Below are positions 6,565-13,145 of a stretch of DNA of 15,868 nt, in pieces. The position numbers were made by a program, and so were the translations under genes. The DNA lies in assembly GCA_964569055.1 (NCBI GenBank), contig CAZMSZ010000155.1, positions 1-15,868 of the forward strand. The letters run 5' to 3'. The notes below the pieces were generated by a model. It had not been told where the DNA came from, made no database searches, and saw only the letters and a program-made list of their open reading frames with translations. Each line of letters opens with the position of its first letter. Positions within the stretch are counted from its first letter, which is position 1. Origin of the DNA: JAWLGW01 sp964569055. Lineage in GTDB: Bacteria > Planctomycetota > J058.

Positions 6565-6592
6565 GCCGGCCGGGGCGCAGGCCCCGGCCGGC
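6565..6592. terminator. Bidirectional hairpin between convergent ruvA and the TPR/alpha-CTD gene
   Basis: A perfect 12-bp stem (GCCGGCCGGGGC at 6565-6576 with its complement at 6581-6592) has the 4-base loop GCAG. It sits in the 71-bp space between the ruvA stop and the convergent stop at 6616. It lacks a T-tract on either strand, but its strength and position make a shared terminator the simplest reading. Confidence 0.7.
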
Positions 6593-6615
6593 CGCTGGTC
6601 GCGTCCAGCGGGTCG

Positions 6616-7932
6616 CTAGTAGGCCGCGTCCTTGAGGCGCAGGCCGCGCTCCTCGAGCCGGGCCTTGATCTCGTTGAGCGAGGTCTGGCCGAAGTTCTTG
6701 GCCGAGAGCAGCTCCGCCTCGGTGCGCGACACCAGCGCGCCGATCGTCTCGATGCCGAGCCGCTCCATGCACTTGCGCGAGCGGACCGACAGGTTGAGCG
6801 CGTCGATCGACTCGCCGAGCAGCTCCTCGTCGGCCTCCATGGCGGGCGCGGCGCTGCTTCGCACGGCGCTGCCCTCCATCTTGCCGAGGCCGAGGCGCAG
6901 CCCCTTCTGGGCGAGCATCTGCTTGACCTCCATCAGCGAGGTCTCGCCGAAGTTCTTGTGCGCGAGCAGGTCGGGCTCGCTCATCTGGATCAGGTCGCCC
7001 AGCGTCTTGATGTTCATCTTGTTGAGGCAGTTGCGCGAGCGGACCGACAGCTCGAAGTCGGTCACCGGGATCTTGAGGATCGCGCTCTGGCGGTCGGCGC
7101 GCCGCTCGCCCTCCTCGTCGTAGAACATCGACTTGGAGGCCATGGCGTCGTGCAGGAACATCACGGCGCGGGCGTGGTTGGGGATCGAGGCCAGCACCTC
7201 GCGGTAGCACTCGATCGCCTGGTCGTAGCGCTGGTAGTCCTCGTACAAGTTGCCCAGGTTGAGCAGCGCGTTGGCGTAGGTCGGCTTGGCGTCGCGGATC
7301 TTCTCGTAGAGGTCGATCGCCACCTCCTCGTCGCCCCAGGTCTGGTGCCAGCGCGCCAGCCGGAACAGGGCGTGGGGGTGGAGCGGCCGCTCGGCCAGCA
7401 CCTTCTCGTAGGCGTCGTGCGCCACCTCGTACTCGCCGAGGAGCTCCTGGTTGAAGCCGCGCAGGAACACGGTCTCGGCGTTCTTGCCGAAGCGCTCCTC
7501 CGCCCGGTCGAGGATGTTCGAGGCCTCATCATGGTTGCCCAGGCGCAGCTCGGCGAACACCAGCCCGTAGGCGATGGGCTGGCTGTCGGGGAACTGCGCC
7601 AGCGCCTCGCGGTAGACCAGCTTGGCCTTGGCCGGGTCGTCCATGTCGAGGTAGGCCTTGCCCAGGATCACCGAGGCCAGCTCCTGGTGCGGGTGCGCCA
7701 CGTGCAGCGCCTCGACCGCGGGGCCGATCCGGCCCAGGATCCACAGCGAGATCCCGCGCTTCATCGCCGCGATCGGGTTCTTGGGCTCGGTGTTCGTGGC
7801 GAGGTCCTCGAGCGCGCGCGAGTTCCCCTCGGTGGTGAGGGCCGCCTTGCGCAGCTCGGTGTACGTCCTGAGGTTGAAGTCGCCCTCGAACAGGGTCTTG
7901 ACGTCCTCGACGGTCGCGATGCCTTCGGCCAT
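6616..7932 (-). CDS. TPR protein with two RNA polymerase alpha-CTD-like modules
   Basis: A 438-residue soluble protein. The N-terminal two-thirds are TPR-type helical repeats, clearest at about 85-115, 150-180, 184-214 and 218-250. Two copies of the RNA polymerase alpha C-terminal domain follow, near 289-347 and 375-434 (FELSVRSRNC...NFGETSL and LNLSVRSRKC...NFGQTSL), joined by a Ser/Ala linker. In E. coli alpha numbering, DNA-contact residues R265, N294, G296, S299 and E302 are kept in both copies. N268 is kept only in the first, and K298 is Thr in both. It is not RpoA: the N-terminal assembly domain is absent. It probably binds DNA or the transcription machinery and recruits partners through the TPRs; that is inference. 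The ATG at 7932 is chosen because GGAAGGA lies just upstream; the longer open frame contains no homologous sequence. A TTGACA promoter precedes it. Confidence 0.92.
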   Translation of the reverse strand: MAEGIATVEDVKTLFEGDFNLRTYTELRKAALTTEGNSRALEDLATNTEPKNPIAAMKRGISLWILGRIGPAVEALHVAHPHQELASVILGKAYLDMDDPAKAKLVYREALAQFPDSQPIAYGLVFAELRLGNHDEASNILDRAEERFGKNAETVFLRGFNQELLGEYEVAHDAYEKVLAERPLHPHALFRLARWHQTWGDEEVAIDLYEKIRDAKPTYANALLNLGNLYEDYQRYDQAIECYREVLASIPNHARAVMFLHDAMASKSMFYDEEGERRADRQSAILKIPVTDFELSVRSRNCLNKMNIKTLGDLIQMSEPDLLAHKNFGETSLMEVKQMLAQKGLRLGLGKMEGSAVRSSAAPAMEADEELLGESIDALNLSVRSRKCMERLGIETIGALVSRTEAELLSAKNFGQTSLNEIKARLEERGLRLKDAAY

Positions 7933-7969
7933 GCTCGTCCTTCCGGGGCGGTACGCAGGAAAGCGGCGG

Positions 7970-7997
7970 ATTCTCCGGGATGGCCGAGATTTGTCAA
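7970..7997 (-). promoter_or_regulatory. Promoter of the TPR/alpha-CTD gene
   Basis: A perfect TTGACA (7997-7992), a 16-bp spacer and GAGAAT (7975-7970) lie on the minus strand, about 37 bp before the ATG at 7932. The expected leader is about 30 bases and includes GGAAGGA. The -35 lies 3 bp from one arm of the 20-bp inverted repeat at 8001-8118, which occupies the position where upstream activating sequences normally bind. Confidence 0.6.
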
Positions 7998-8000
7998 CGC

Positions 8001-8118
8001 TGCCGCGCGGCCGAAGTCCCTTGGGGGTAGACGGCAGGACCCCACGTGCCGCTCCCGCGCACCAAGCGGGCCCCAGCCCATGGCGTCTCGGCGCTAACGG
8101 GACTTCGGCCGCGCGGCA
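8001..8118. repeat. Perfect 20-bp inverted repeat pair with 78-bp centre
   Basis: Positions 8001-8020 and 8099-8118 are exact reverse complements (TGCCGCGCGGCCGAAGTCCC in the left arm). A third, shorter arm, GGCCGAAG at 8131-8138, can pair with CTTCGGCC at 8103-8110, so two mutually exclusive stems are possible. The centre has its own CTTGG/CCAAG pairing (8020-8024 with 8062-8066). No flanking target-site duplication was seen. Confidence 0.85.
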
Positions 8119-8218
8119 CTTGGGCGGCTCGGCCGAAGCCAAGCGTCCGCGCCGGATACTGTTTAGAGCTGGGAAGGTAAGAGTGCTCTGGGTAGCTCCT
8201 TCGGGCGACCGGCACGCG

Positions 8219-8241
8219 CACGGGTCACGGGCACGGGCACG
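8219..8241. repeat. CACGGG hexamer tandem repeat
   Basis: Three full copies of CACGGG plus a partial fourth, with one extra T between the first two copies. It is a short, simple repeat in non-coding sequence; no function is visible. Confidence 0.7.
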
Positions 8242-8353
8242 AAGGCTGAGGCCAGAACGAGAGCCATCCCAAGAGGGCGTCGCGTACGAGTCCCAGTCAG
8301 CGCCGAAGCGCAGAGAACGAGGACAGGAACGGATGGGAGGCGCCGCCGGAATC

Positions 8354-8558
8354 GGAGTCGGGAGCTGTCGCAGGACCGCAGCCTCCCTGACCAAGCAATG
8401 GACCACCAAGAGCGCCGAGGACGCCAAGGAGGAGCTGTCCCTCGAGTAACCCCCCACCAACCCGTCGGCAGTCGGAGTCCTGGCGACAGCGACAGCTCTT
8501 CCTTGGCGCTCTTGCGGTCGACCCTCAGGCCAGGAGCTCGCCTCGTCGGCGACAGCTC
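8354..8558. repeat. Cluster of inverted GAGCTGTC and CGCCAAGGA modules
   Basis: GAGCTGTC occurs at 8362-8369 and 8432-8439, and its complement GACAGCTC at 8491-8498 and 8551-8558. The 8401-8439 segment (CAAGAGCGCC, then AAGGAGGAGCTGTC) is matched in inverted orientation by 8491-8520, with a 9-bp insertion (GAGGACGCC) in the left arm. GTCGGAGTC-type pieces also recur. The order and orientation suggest a decayed palindromic intergenic element lying 3' of the hydrolase gene. Confidence 0.65.
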
Positions 8559-8588
8559 AACCACGGTGTCCGCGGAATGGAGGGCCTA

Positions 8589-9242
8589 CTACTCGCGTAA
8601 CCCCTTGCCCAGGAATGGACCGACCTCGCGCGCCAGCGCCGCGAGCGCCTCGCGGAAGCTGCGGGTCGCGCCGGGGATCACCCGCTGGCGCGCGTTCTTG
8701 GCCGCCTCGACCCGCTCCAGCTCGCGCCCGAGGTCGAGGGCCGGGTCGTCGCCGGCGTGCAGCACCAGGATCGGCGCGTCGACCTCGGCGTAGCGCGGCA
8801 GGTCGGCCGGCTCGTCCTCGCGCTCGGGGCACACGAGCAGCACGCGGTCCACGCGCGGGTCGTGGCGCGCCAGCCACAGGGCGGCCCAGCAGCCCGAGAG
8901 GTGCCCCGCCACCGCCAGCCGGCCATCGGCGCGGTCGGCGCTCTCGAGCAGGAAGCTCGCGCCTTCGCGCAGGTCGGCGCCCACGTCCGCGAGCGCCGGC
9001 GAGGGCTCTCCCTCGCTCGCGCCCACACCGCGGTAGTCGAGTCGCAGGCTGGCGCAGCCGGCGTAGGCCGCCGCGTAGGCCAGCTCGGTCCCGAGCGGGC
9101 TCGCCATGGAGCCGCCGCGGCTCGGCAGCGGCGAGCACACCAACAGCGGCGGCGCGCCCCCGCGCAGGTAGATCCCGTCCAGGCAGCCCGCCGCGGCAGG
9201 GATCACGACGGGGCGCTCGAGGAGCTGTCCCTTGGTGACCAT
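8589..9242 (-). CDS. Alpha/beta-hydrolase fold protein with degenerate active site
   Basis: A 217-residue protein with the layout of small cytoplasmic alpha/beta hydrolases: strand ending in LLVCSPLPSRGGSM (33-46), LRLDYRGVGASEG (66-78), nucleophile-elbow region LAVAGHLSGCW (109-119), and ILVLHAGDDPAL (158-169) with the acidic residue. The elbow normally reads G-x-S-x-G; here it is GHLSG (113-117), which puts Leu at the nucleophile position and Ser one residue later. The usual PGADH-F-F-like C-terminal histidine motif is PGATRSF (190-196), with Arg in place of His. The CHPHP motif of this family has become CSPLP. It may therefore be non-catalytic or use another mechanism. The ATG at 9242 has AAGGA six bases upstream. 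It follows the ABC permease gene by 206 bp in the same orientation. Confidence 0.85.
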   Translation of the reverse strand: MVTKGQLLERPVVIPAAAGCLDGIYLRGGAPPLLVCSPLPSRGGSMASPLGTELAYAAAYAGCASLRLDYRGVGASEGEPSPALADVGADLREGASFLLESADRADGRLAVAGHLSGCWAALWLARHDPRVDRVLLVCPEREDEPADLPRYAEVDAPILVLHAGDDPALDLGRELERVEAAKNARQRVIPGATRSFREALAALAREVGPFLGKGLRE

Positions 9243-9291
9243 GTACGTCCTTCGCTACTCGGGGAGCGCGGCTCCGCATGAAGACAACACG

Positions 9292-9313
9292 GAATATCAA
9301 CAGCGAATATCAA
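9292..9313. promoter_or_regulatory. AT-rich direct repeat upstream of the hydrolase gene
   Basis: GAATATCAA occurs at 9292-9300 and 9305-9313 (13-bp period), an AT-rich island in GC-rich DNA, 50-70 bp before the ATG at 9242. On the minus strand it gives TTGATATTC twice and a weak TTGCGA-N17-TATTCC promoter. It could be an operator with two half-sites on one DNA face, or simply the promoter. Confidence 0.4.
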
Positions 9314-9448
9314 TCGCAACGCCAGAATGGCTCTCGCTGCGGGGGAGGAGCGGCTGGCGCTGGCGCTCGACGAGACGCGCTGCCGAGCTCTCCGAGGTGC
9401 GGCGTGCCCTCACCGCGCTCCTCCCTTCGGTCTCCTCCAGCCTCCAGC

Positions 9449-10321
9449 CTACCGCCCCAGCCCTCTTCGCCGGGTGCGGGGGTCGAGCTCGTCCTTGAGG
9501 CCGTCGCCGAGCAGGTTGAACCCGAGCACCGTCACGAAGATCGCCAGGCCAGCGGCGGCGACCTGGAGGTCGGCGTCGGGGCGCTTGCTCCAGCCCTGCG
9601 TCAGGATCAGGCCCCACTCGGGGACCTCGAAGGGGTCGCCGGCCAGGCCGAGGAAGTTGAGCCCGGCCACGTCGAGGATCGCGCTCCCCATGCCGAGCGT
9701 CCCGAGCACGATCACCGGCGCCAGGCTGTTGGGGACCACGTGCGCGAACAGGATCCGGGCCGGGCTCGGGCCGAGCGCGCGCGCCGCCGTCACGAACTCG
9801 AGCGCGGAGACCCGCAGCACCTCGGCCCGCACCTGCCGCGCGAACAGCGGCGCGCCGACCAGCCCCACCGCCACGATCACGTTCTCGAGCTCCCGCCCGA
9901 GCACCGCCACCGTCACCATGGCGAGCAGGAAGCTGGGGAAGCTCATGGCGAAGTCGACCACGCGCATGAGCAGCATGTCGACCGCGCCGCCCACGTAGCC
10001 CGCGACCGCGCCCGCCAAGGTGCCCAGGCACAGCGAGAGCGTCATGCAGGCCAGCGCGATCAGGAGCGTGGTGCGGGCGCCGTGGACCATGCGGGCCAGG
10101 AGGTCGTAGCCCTGGCTGTCGGTGCCGAGGGGGTGCTGCAGGCTGACCGGGGCGAAGCGCTCGAACGCCTGGTCGGGGGCGTAGGGGACCAGGATCGGCC
10201 CGAGCAGCGCCGTGAGCACGACCGCCCCCACCAGCACGAACCCGACCGCGGCCGGGCGGTGGTGGCGCAGGAACGTGCCCCACCAGCGCAGCGCGCCGTC
10301 CTCTCGCGCGCGCTCGCTCAC
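9449..10321 (-). CDS. Peptide-type ABC importer permease, DppC/OppC family
   Basis: A 290-residue inner-membrane permease, normal for the DppC type. It has a short cytoplasmic N-terminus, a first membrane helix (about 25-46), the HPLGTDSQGYDLLARMVHGAR signature (63-83) and further helices. The EAA loop, EFVTAARALGPSPARILFAHV (175-195), contacts the ATPase. The C-terminus is a family-typical LGFNLLGDGLKDELDPR. The start is GTG at 10321, overlapping the stop of the upstream permease by four bases (GTGA), so translation is coupled. The longer open frame upstream is a shadow of the neighbouring genes. The transported substrate cannot be told; di- or oligopeptides are the usual cargo. No ATP-binding subunits are encoded downstream, so they must lie elsewhere. 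Confidence 0.94.
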   Translation of the reverse strand: MSERAREDGALRWWGTFLRHHRPAAVGFVLVGAVVLTALLGPILVPYAPDQAFERFAPVSLQHPLGTDSQGYDLLARMVHGARTTLLIALACMTLSLCLGTLAGAVAGYVGGAVDMLLMRVVDFAMSFPSFLLAMVTVAVLGRELENVIVAVGLVGAPLFARQVRAEVLRVSALEFVTAARALGPSPARILFAHVVPNSLAPVIVLGTLGMGSAILDVAGLNFLGLAGDPFEVPEWGLILTQGWSKRPDADLQVAAAGLAIFVTVLGFNLLGDGLKDELDPRTRRRGLGR

Positions 10322-11388
10322 GCCGGCGCGCCTCCGGCCCCGCGCACCCGCGGGTCGAGCAGCGCGTAGCTGAGGTCGACCGCGAGGTTCACCAGGACGA
10401 ACCCGCTGGCGACCACCAGCACGCAGGCCTGCAGCGGCTTGACGTCGAGGTTGAGGATCGCGGCGACCACGTAGGTGCCCATGCCCGGCCACTGGAAGAT
10501 CGTCTCGGTCAGCACCGCGCCCCCGAGCAGGTAGCCGAGCTGGGTCCCGATCGAGGTCACGATCGGGATCGCGGCGTTGCGCAGCGCGTGCTTGAGGACC
10601 ACCACCCGCGGGGTGAGGCCCTTGGCGCGCGCGGTGCGGATGTAGTCCTGCAGCAGCACCTCGCCCAGGGCCGCGCGCGTGATCCGCGTGATGATCGCGG
10701 TGGGCACGCTGGCGAGCACCAGCGCCGGCAGCGCGAGGTGGCGCAGGACGTGGGCGAACGCCGCCGGGTCGCGCGCCACCACCAGCGTGTCCCACAGGTA
10801 GAACCCGGTCGCGGCCGGCGTCTCGCGCACGAACGCGTCGAGCTTGAGGACGGCCGGCGAGAACCGCCCGCCCAGCGGGAGGCCCTGCCAGCCGGTGGCG
10901 GCGGCGAGCGTCCCGCCCTCGCCCAGGAGCTGCAGCGCCAGGAAGCCGAGCCAGAAGATCGGGAGCGACACCCCGGCCAGCGCCAGGGTCAGCCCGCCCA
11001 CGTCCCACCAGGTGCGGGGGCGCAGCGCCGTGAGCGTCCCGAGCGACACCCCGGCCGCCGTCGCGATCAGCAGCGCGCTCACCCCCAGCTCGATCGTGGC
11101 CGGGAGCACGCGCTTGAGCTCCTCGCGCACCGGCTCGCTCGACATGTGGGAGCGGCCGAGGTCGCCCCGCAGGAGGTCGCGCACGTAGCGCGCGAACTGC
11201 ACCGGGAGCGGGTCGTCGAGCCCGAGCCGGCCCCGCAGCTCGGCCGCCTTCTCCTGCGTGTACTGCTTGCCGAGCACCGCCGCCGCCGGGTCGCCCGGCA
11301 GGGCGTGGTGCAGCAGGAACGTGGCGAACACCACGCCGAGCAGCAGGAACGCCGAGAGCGCCAGGCGGCGCGCGAGGTAGGCCAGCAC
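10318..11388 (-). CDS. Peptide-type ABC importer permease, DppB/OppB family
   Basis: A 356-residue permease that pairs with the DppC-type protein downstream to form the membrane channel. It opens with the family N-terminus (YLARRLALSAFLLLGVVFATFLLHHALPGDP), followed by a periplasmic segment with GLDDPLPVQFARYVRDLLRGDLGRS-like residues (56-80). The EAA loop is DYIRTARAKG and on to LKHALRN (248-271), and a late FQWPGMG (298-304) is typical. The region between helices (about 155-212, including FVRETPAATGFYLWD) is longer than in many DppB proteins and may be a periplasmic insertion. The start is GTG at 11388, three bases after the stop of the binding-protein gene. It overlaps the next gene by four bases, so the three form one operon. 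Confidence 0.94.
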   Translation of the reverse strand: MLAYLARRLALSAFLLLGVVFATFLLHHALPGDPAAAVLGKQYTQEKAAELRGRLGLDDPLPVQFARYVRDLLRGDLGRSHMSSEPVREELKRVLPATIELGVSALLIATAAGVSLGTLTALRPRTWWDVGGLTLALAGVSLPIFWLGFLALQLLGEGGTLAAATGWQGLPLGGRFSPAVLKLDAFVRETPAATGFYLWDTLVVARDPAAFAHVLRHLALPALVLASVPTAIITRITRAALGEVLLQDYIRTARAKGLTPRVVVLKHALRNAAIPIVTSIGTQLGYLLGGAVLTETIFQWPGMGTYVVAAILNLDVKPLQACVLVVASGFVLVNLAVDLSYALLDPRVRGAGGAPA

Positions 11389-11391
11389 GAG

Positions 11392-13020
11392 CTACTGCTG
11401 GAGTCGGACCGTGTGGAACCGGTAGTGCCCGAGCGGGTCGACCTCGACCCCGGCCAGCGCGCGCGAGAACGCCAGGCCCTGCTGCGTGTTGACCAGCGGG
11501 GCGTAGCCCGCGACCCGCTCCTGCAGCAGGCGCTCGACGGCGCGGTAGGCCTGCACCCGCTCCTCGGACGCCACGAGCTGCTGCGCCGCGACCAGCTTGT
11601 GGTGCACCTCGGGGTCGAACACGCGGCTGGTGTTGTTCTCGCCCGGCTCGCCGTCGGCCCCGTCGGCGAGCGGGGTGTAGAAGTTGTCGGGGTCGCCGTT
11701 GTCGGACATCCAGCCGATCAGGACCAGCTCGTATTCGCCGGTCGGCACCGACGAGAACAGCTTGGCGTTGTCGACCGCCTCGATCCGCACGTTCAGCCCC
11801 ACCGCGTTGAGCTGCTGGCGCAGGGTGTCGGCCACGTCCTGCGGCCGCGGCAGGTAGGGGCGCGGCCGCTGCGGGAAGTGAATCGTCAGCTCGCGCCCCA
11901 GCGCCCCCGCCTCCTCGAGCAGGGCGCGCGCGGCCGCCTGGCGGGCGGCGAGGTCGTCGCTCCAGCCGGCGGGGCGCAGCTCGGGGTCGTACTCGGGCAT
12001 GGGCTGCGCCACCAACCCGAAGGTCGGGCGGGCGGTCCCCTCGTAGTGCTCGACCACCTTGGCGCGGTCGATCGCGAGCAGGATCGCGCGCCGGACGGCC
12101 AGCTCCTTGGTCTGCTCGTGCAGGCCGTTGATCCCGAGGTAGCACACGTTGAGCGCCCACCAGCGGTGCAGGATCAGCTCGCTCGCCCCCTCGACCGCCT
12201 CCCACCGCTGGCGCGGCACGTCGTCCACCAGCAGCAGCCCGCCGGGGCGCCCGAGGTACTCGGCGCGCGCGTTCTCGTCGGCCACCGACTTGAACACGAT
12301 CGTCTTGACCGCCGGGGCGCCGCCCCAGTAGCCCTCGTTGGCGACCAGCCGGATCACCTTGGCGGCGGGGTCGAAGGCGTCCACCCGGAACGGGCCGGTC
12401 CCGGCGGCGTGCTTGCTGACGTAGGCGCTGGCCGCGTCGGCCCCGCCCGCGGCCCGGCTCGCCTCGAGCACCTTGGGGCTGACGATGCTCGCGCAGAACA
12501 TGGTGAGGTTGCGCAGGATCACCCGCGCCACCGGCGCGTCGAGCCGCACCGTCAGCGTGAGGCCGTCCGCCTCGAGGGCCGTCACGTGGGCGAACTCGGT
12601 GGCGTAGGGCGCGCTCGGCAGCTCGAACCCGCGCTCGCAGGTCCGCTCCAGGCTGAGCTTGCAGGCCGCCGCGTCGAGCGGCGCCCCGTCGTGGAACGTG
12701 ACCCCCTCCCGCAGCCGGAACGCGATCGAGCGCCCGTCCTCGGCCACCTGCCACGACTCGGCCAGCGCCGGCCGGAGCGTGCCCACGTCGGCGGGGTCGA
12801 CCCGCAGCAGGGTCTCGTAGAGCTGGACGATCACCTTGGCGTCGCCGCCGTTGCTCGTGACGTGCGGATCGATCGTGACCGCCTCGTCGGCGGTCACGAC
12901 CGTGACGAGGGCCTGGTCGTCGACCCGCTGGATCCCGCCGGTCGTGCCCGACCCCGGGCAGCCGGCCAGGGCGAGCAGGGCGAGCGGCGCGAGCGCGAGG
13001 CCGCGGGGCGGACGCTGCAT
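11392..13020 (-). CDS. Peptide-binding lipoprotein of an ABC importer (SBP family 5)
   Basis: A 542-residue extracytoplasmic solute-binding protein. It has a lipoprotein signal with lipobox LAGC (18-21), so it would be anchored through Cys21. The mature part matches family 5 (OppA/DppA): ADEAVTIDPH early on, YETLLRVD, LAESWQVAEDGRSIAFRLREGVTFHDGAPL, TGPFRVDAFDPA, RRAILLAIDRAKV, and DNGDPDNFYTPLA near the end. Length is in the normal range. The ATG at 13020 has GGGAGG seven bases upstream; a longer in-frame extension from 13218 lacks any signal and is rejected. It is the first gene of the importer operon. A TAGAAT box lies about 25 bp before the start. Cargo is probably short peptides but was not determined. 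Confidence 0.95.
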   Translation of the reverse strand: MQRPPRGLALAPLALLALAGCPGSGTTGGIQRVDDQALVTVVTADEAVTIDPHVTSNGGDAKVIVQLYETLLRVDPADVGTLRPALAESWQVAEDGRSIAFRLREGVTFHDGAPLDAAACKLSLERTCERGFELPSAPYATEFAHVTALEADGLTLTVRLDAPVARVILRNLTMFCASIVSPKVLEASRAAGGADAASAYVSKHAAGTGPFRVDAFDPAAKVIRLVANEGYWGGAPAVKTIVFKSVADENARAEYLGRPGGLLLVDDVPRQRWEAVEGASELILHRWWALNVCYLGINGLHEQTKELAVRRAILLAIDRAKVVEHYEGTARPTFGLVAQPMPEYDPELRPAGWSDDLAARQAAARALLEEAGALGRELTIHFPQRPRPYLPRPQDVADTLRQQLNAVGLNVRIEAVDNAKLFSSVPTGEYELVLIGWMSDNGDPDNFYTPLADGADGEPGENNTSRVFDPEVHHKLVAAQQLVASEERVQAYRAVERLLQERVAGYAPLVNTQQGLAFSRALAGVEVDPLGHYRFHTVRLQQ

Positions 13021-13043
13021 GGGGTGCCTCCCTCGGGGCGGCG

Positions 13044-13049
13044 ATTCTA
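13044..13049 (-). promoter_or_regulatory. Candidate -10 box (TAGAAT) for the importer operon
   Basis: TAGAAT on the minus strand matches five of six -10 consensus positions and lies 23 bp before the ATG at 13020, leaving a leader of about 17 bases with GGGAGG. No convincing -35 is seen at 16-18 bp, so it may depend on an activator or alternative sigma factor. Confidence 0.4.
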
Positions 13050-13145
13050 GACGTAACGACCGCCGCCGCGGGCTCATGAGGGGCCGCGGCGGGCGCGAAA
13101 CCGCGCGGGCGGCTGCGCGTTGGGAGGGGATCGCCTGGAGGAGCC

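Larger units (their letters stand above)
7933..8588. other. 656-bp gene-poor region with several families of inverted repeats
   Basis: No credible coding region was found. Open frames here have no ribosome-binding site, recognisable domain or codon preference like the flanking genes. The stretch holds the promoter and leader of the TPR/alpha-CTD gene, a 20-bp inverted repeat pair (8001-8118) with a third partial arm, a CACGGG tandem repeat (8219-8241) and a cluster of GAGCTGTC/GACAGCTC inverted repeats (8354-8558) near the stop of the hydrolase gene. Base composition is less skewed than in the genes (for example near 8150-8185). Confidence 0.7.

Noticed and set aside
5872..8097. 741-residue plus-strand frame through ruvA and the opposite-strand TPR gene
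   Set aside because: It overlaps ruvA in another frame and is antisense to the conserved TPR/alpha-CTD gene.
8001..8118. Inverted repeat as a miniature transposon
   Set aside because: No target-site duplication flanks it and no transposase is present; a genome-wide copy search is needed before that call.
8219..8241. Tandem CACGGG as a CRISPR-like array
   Set aside because: The units are 6 bp with no spacers and there are no cas genes; it is a simple sequence repeat.
6616..8460. 614-residue start for the TPR/alpha-CTD gene
   Set aside because: The extra N-terminal part has no repeat or domain, runs through the promoter and inverted repeat, and the ATG at 7932 has a good ribosome-binding site.
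8163..8564. 133-residue minus-strand open frame in the gene-poor region
   Set aside because: It has no ribosome-binding site or domain, is Arg/Pro/Ser-rich, and is made largely of the repeat cluster.
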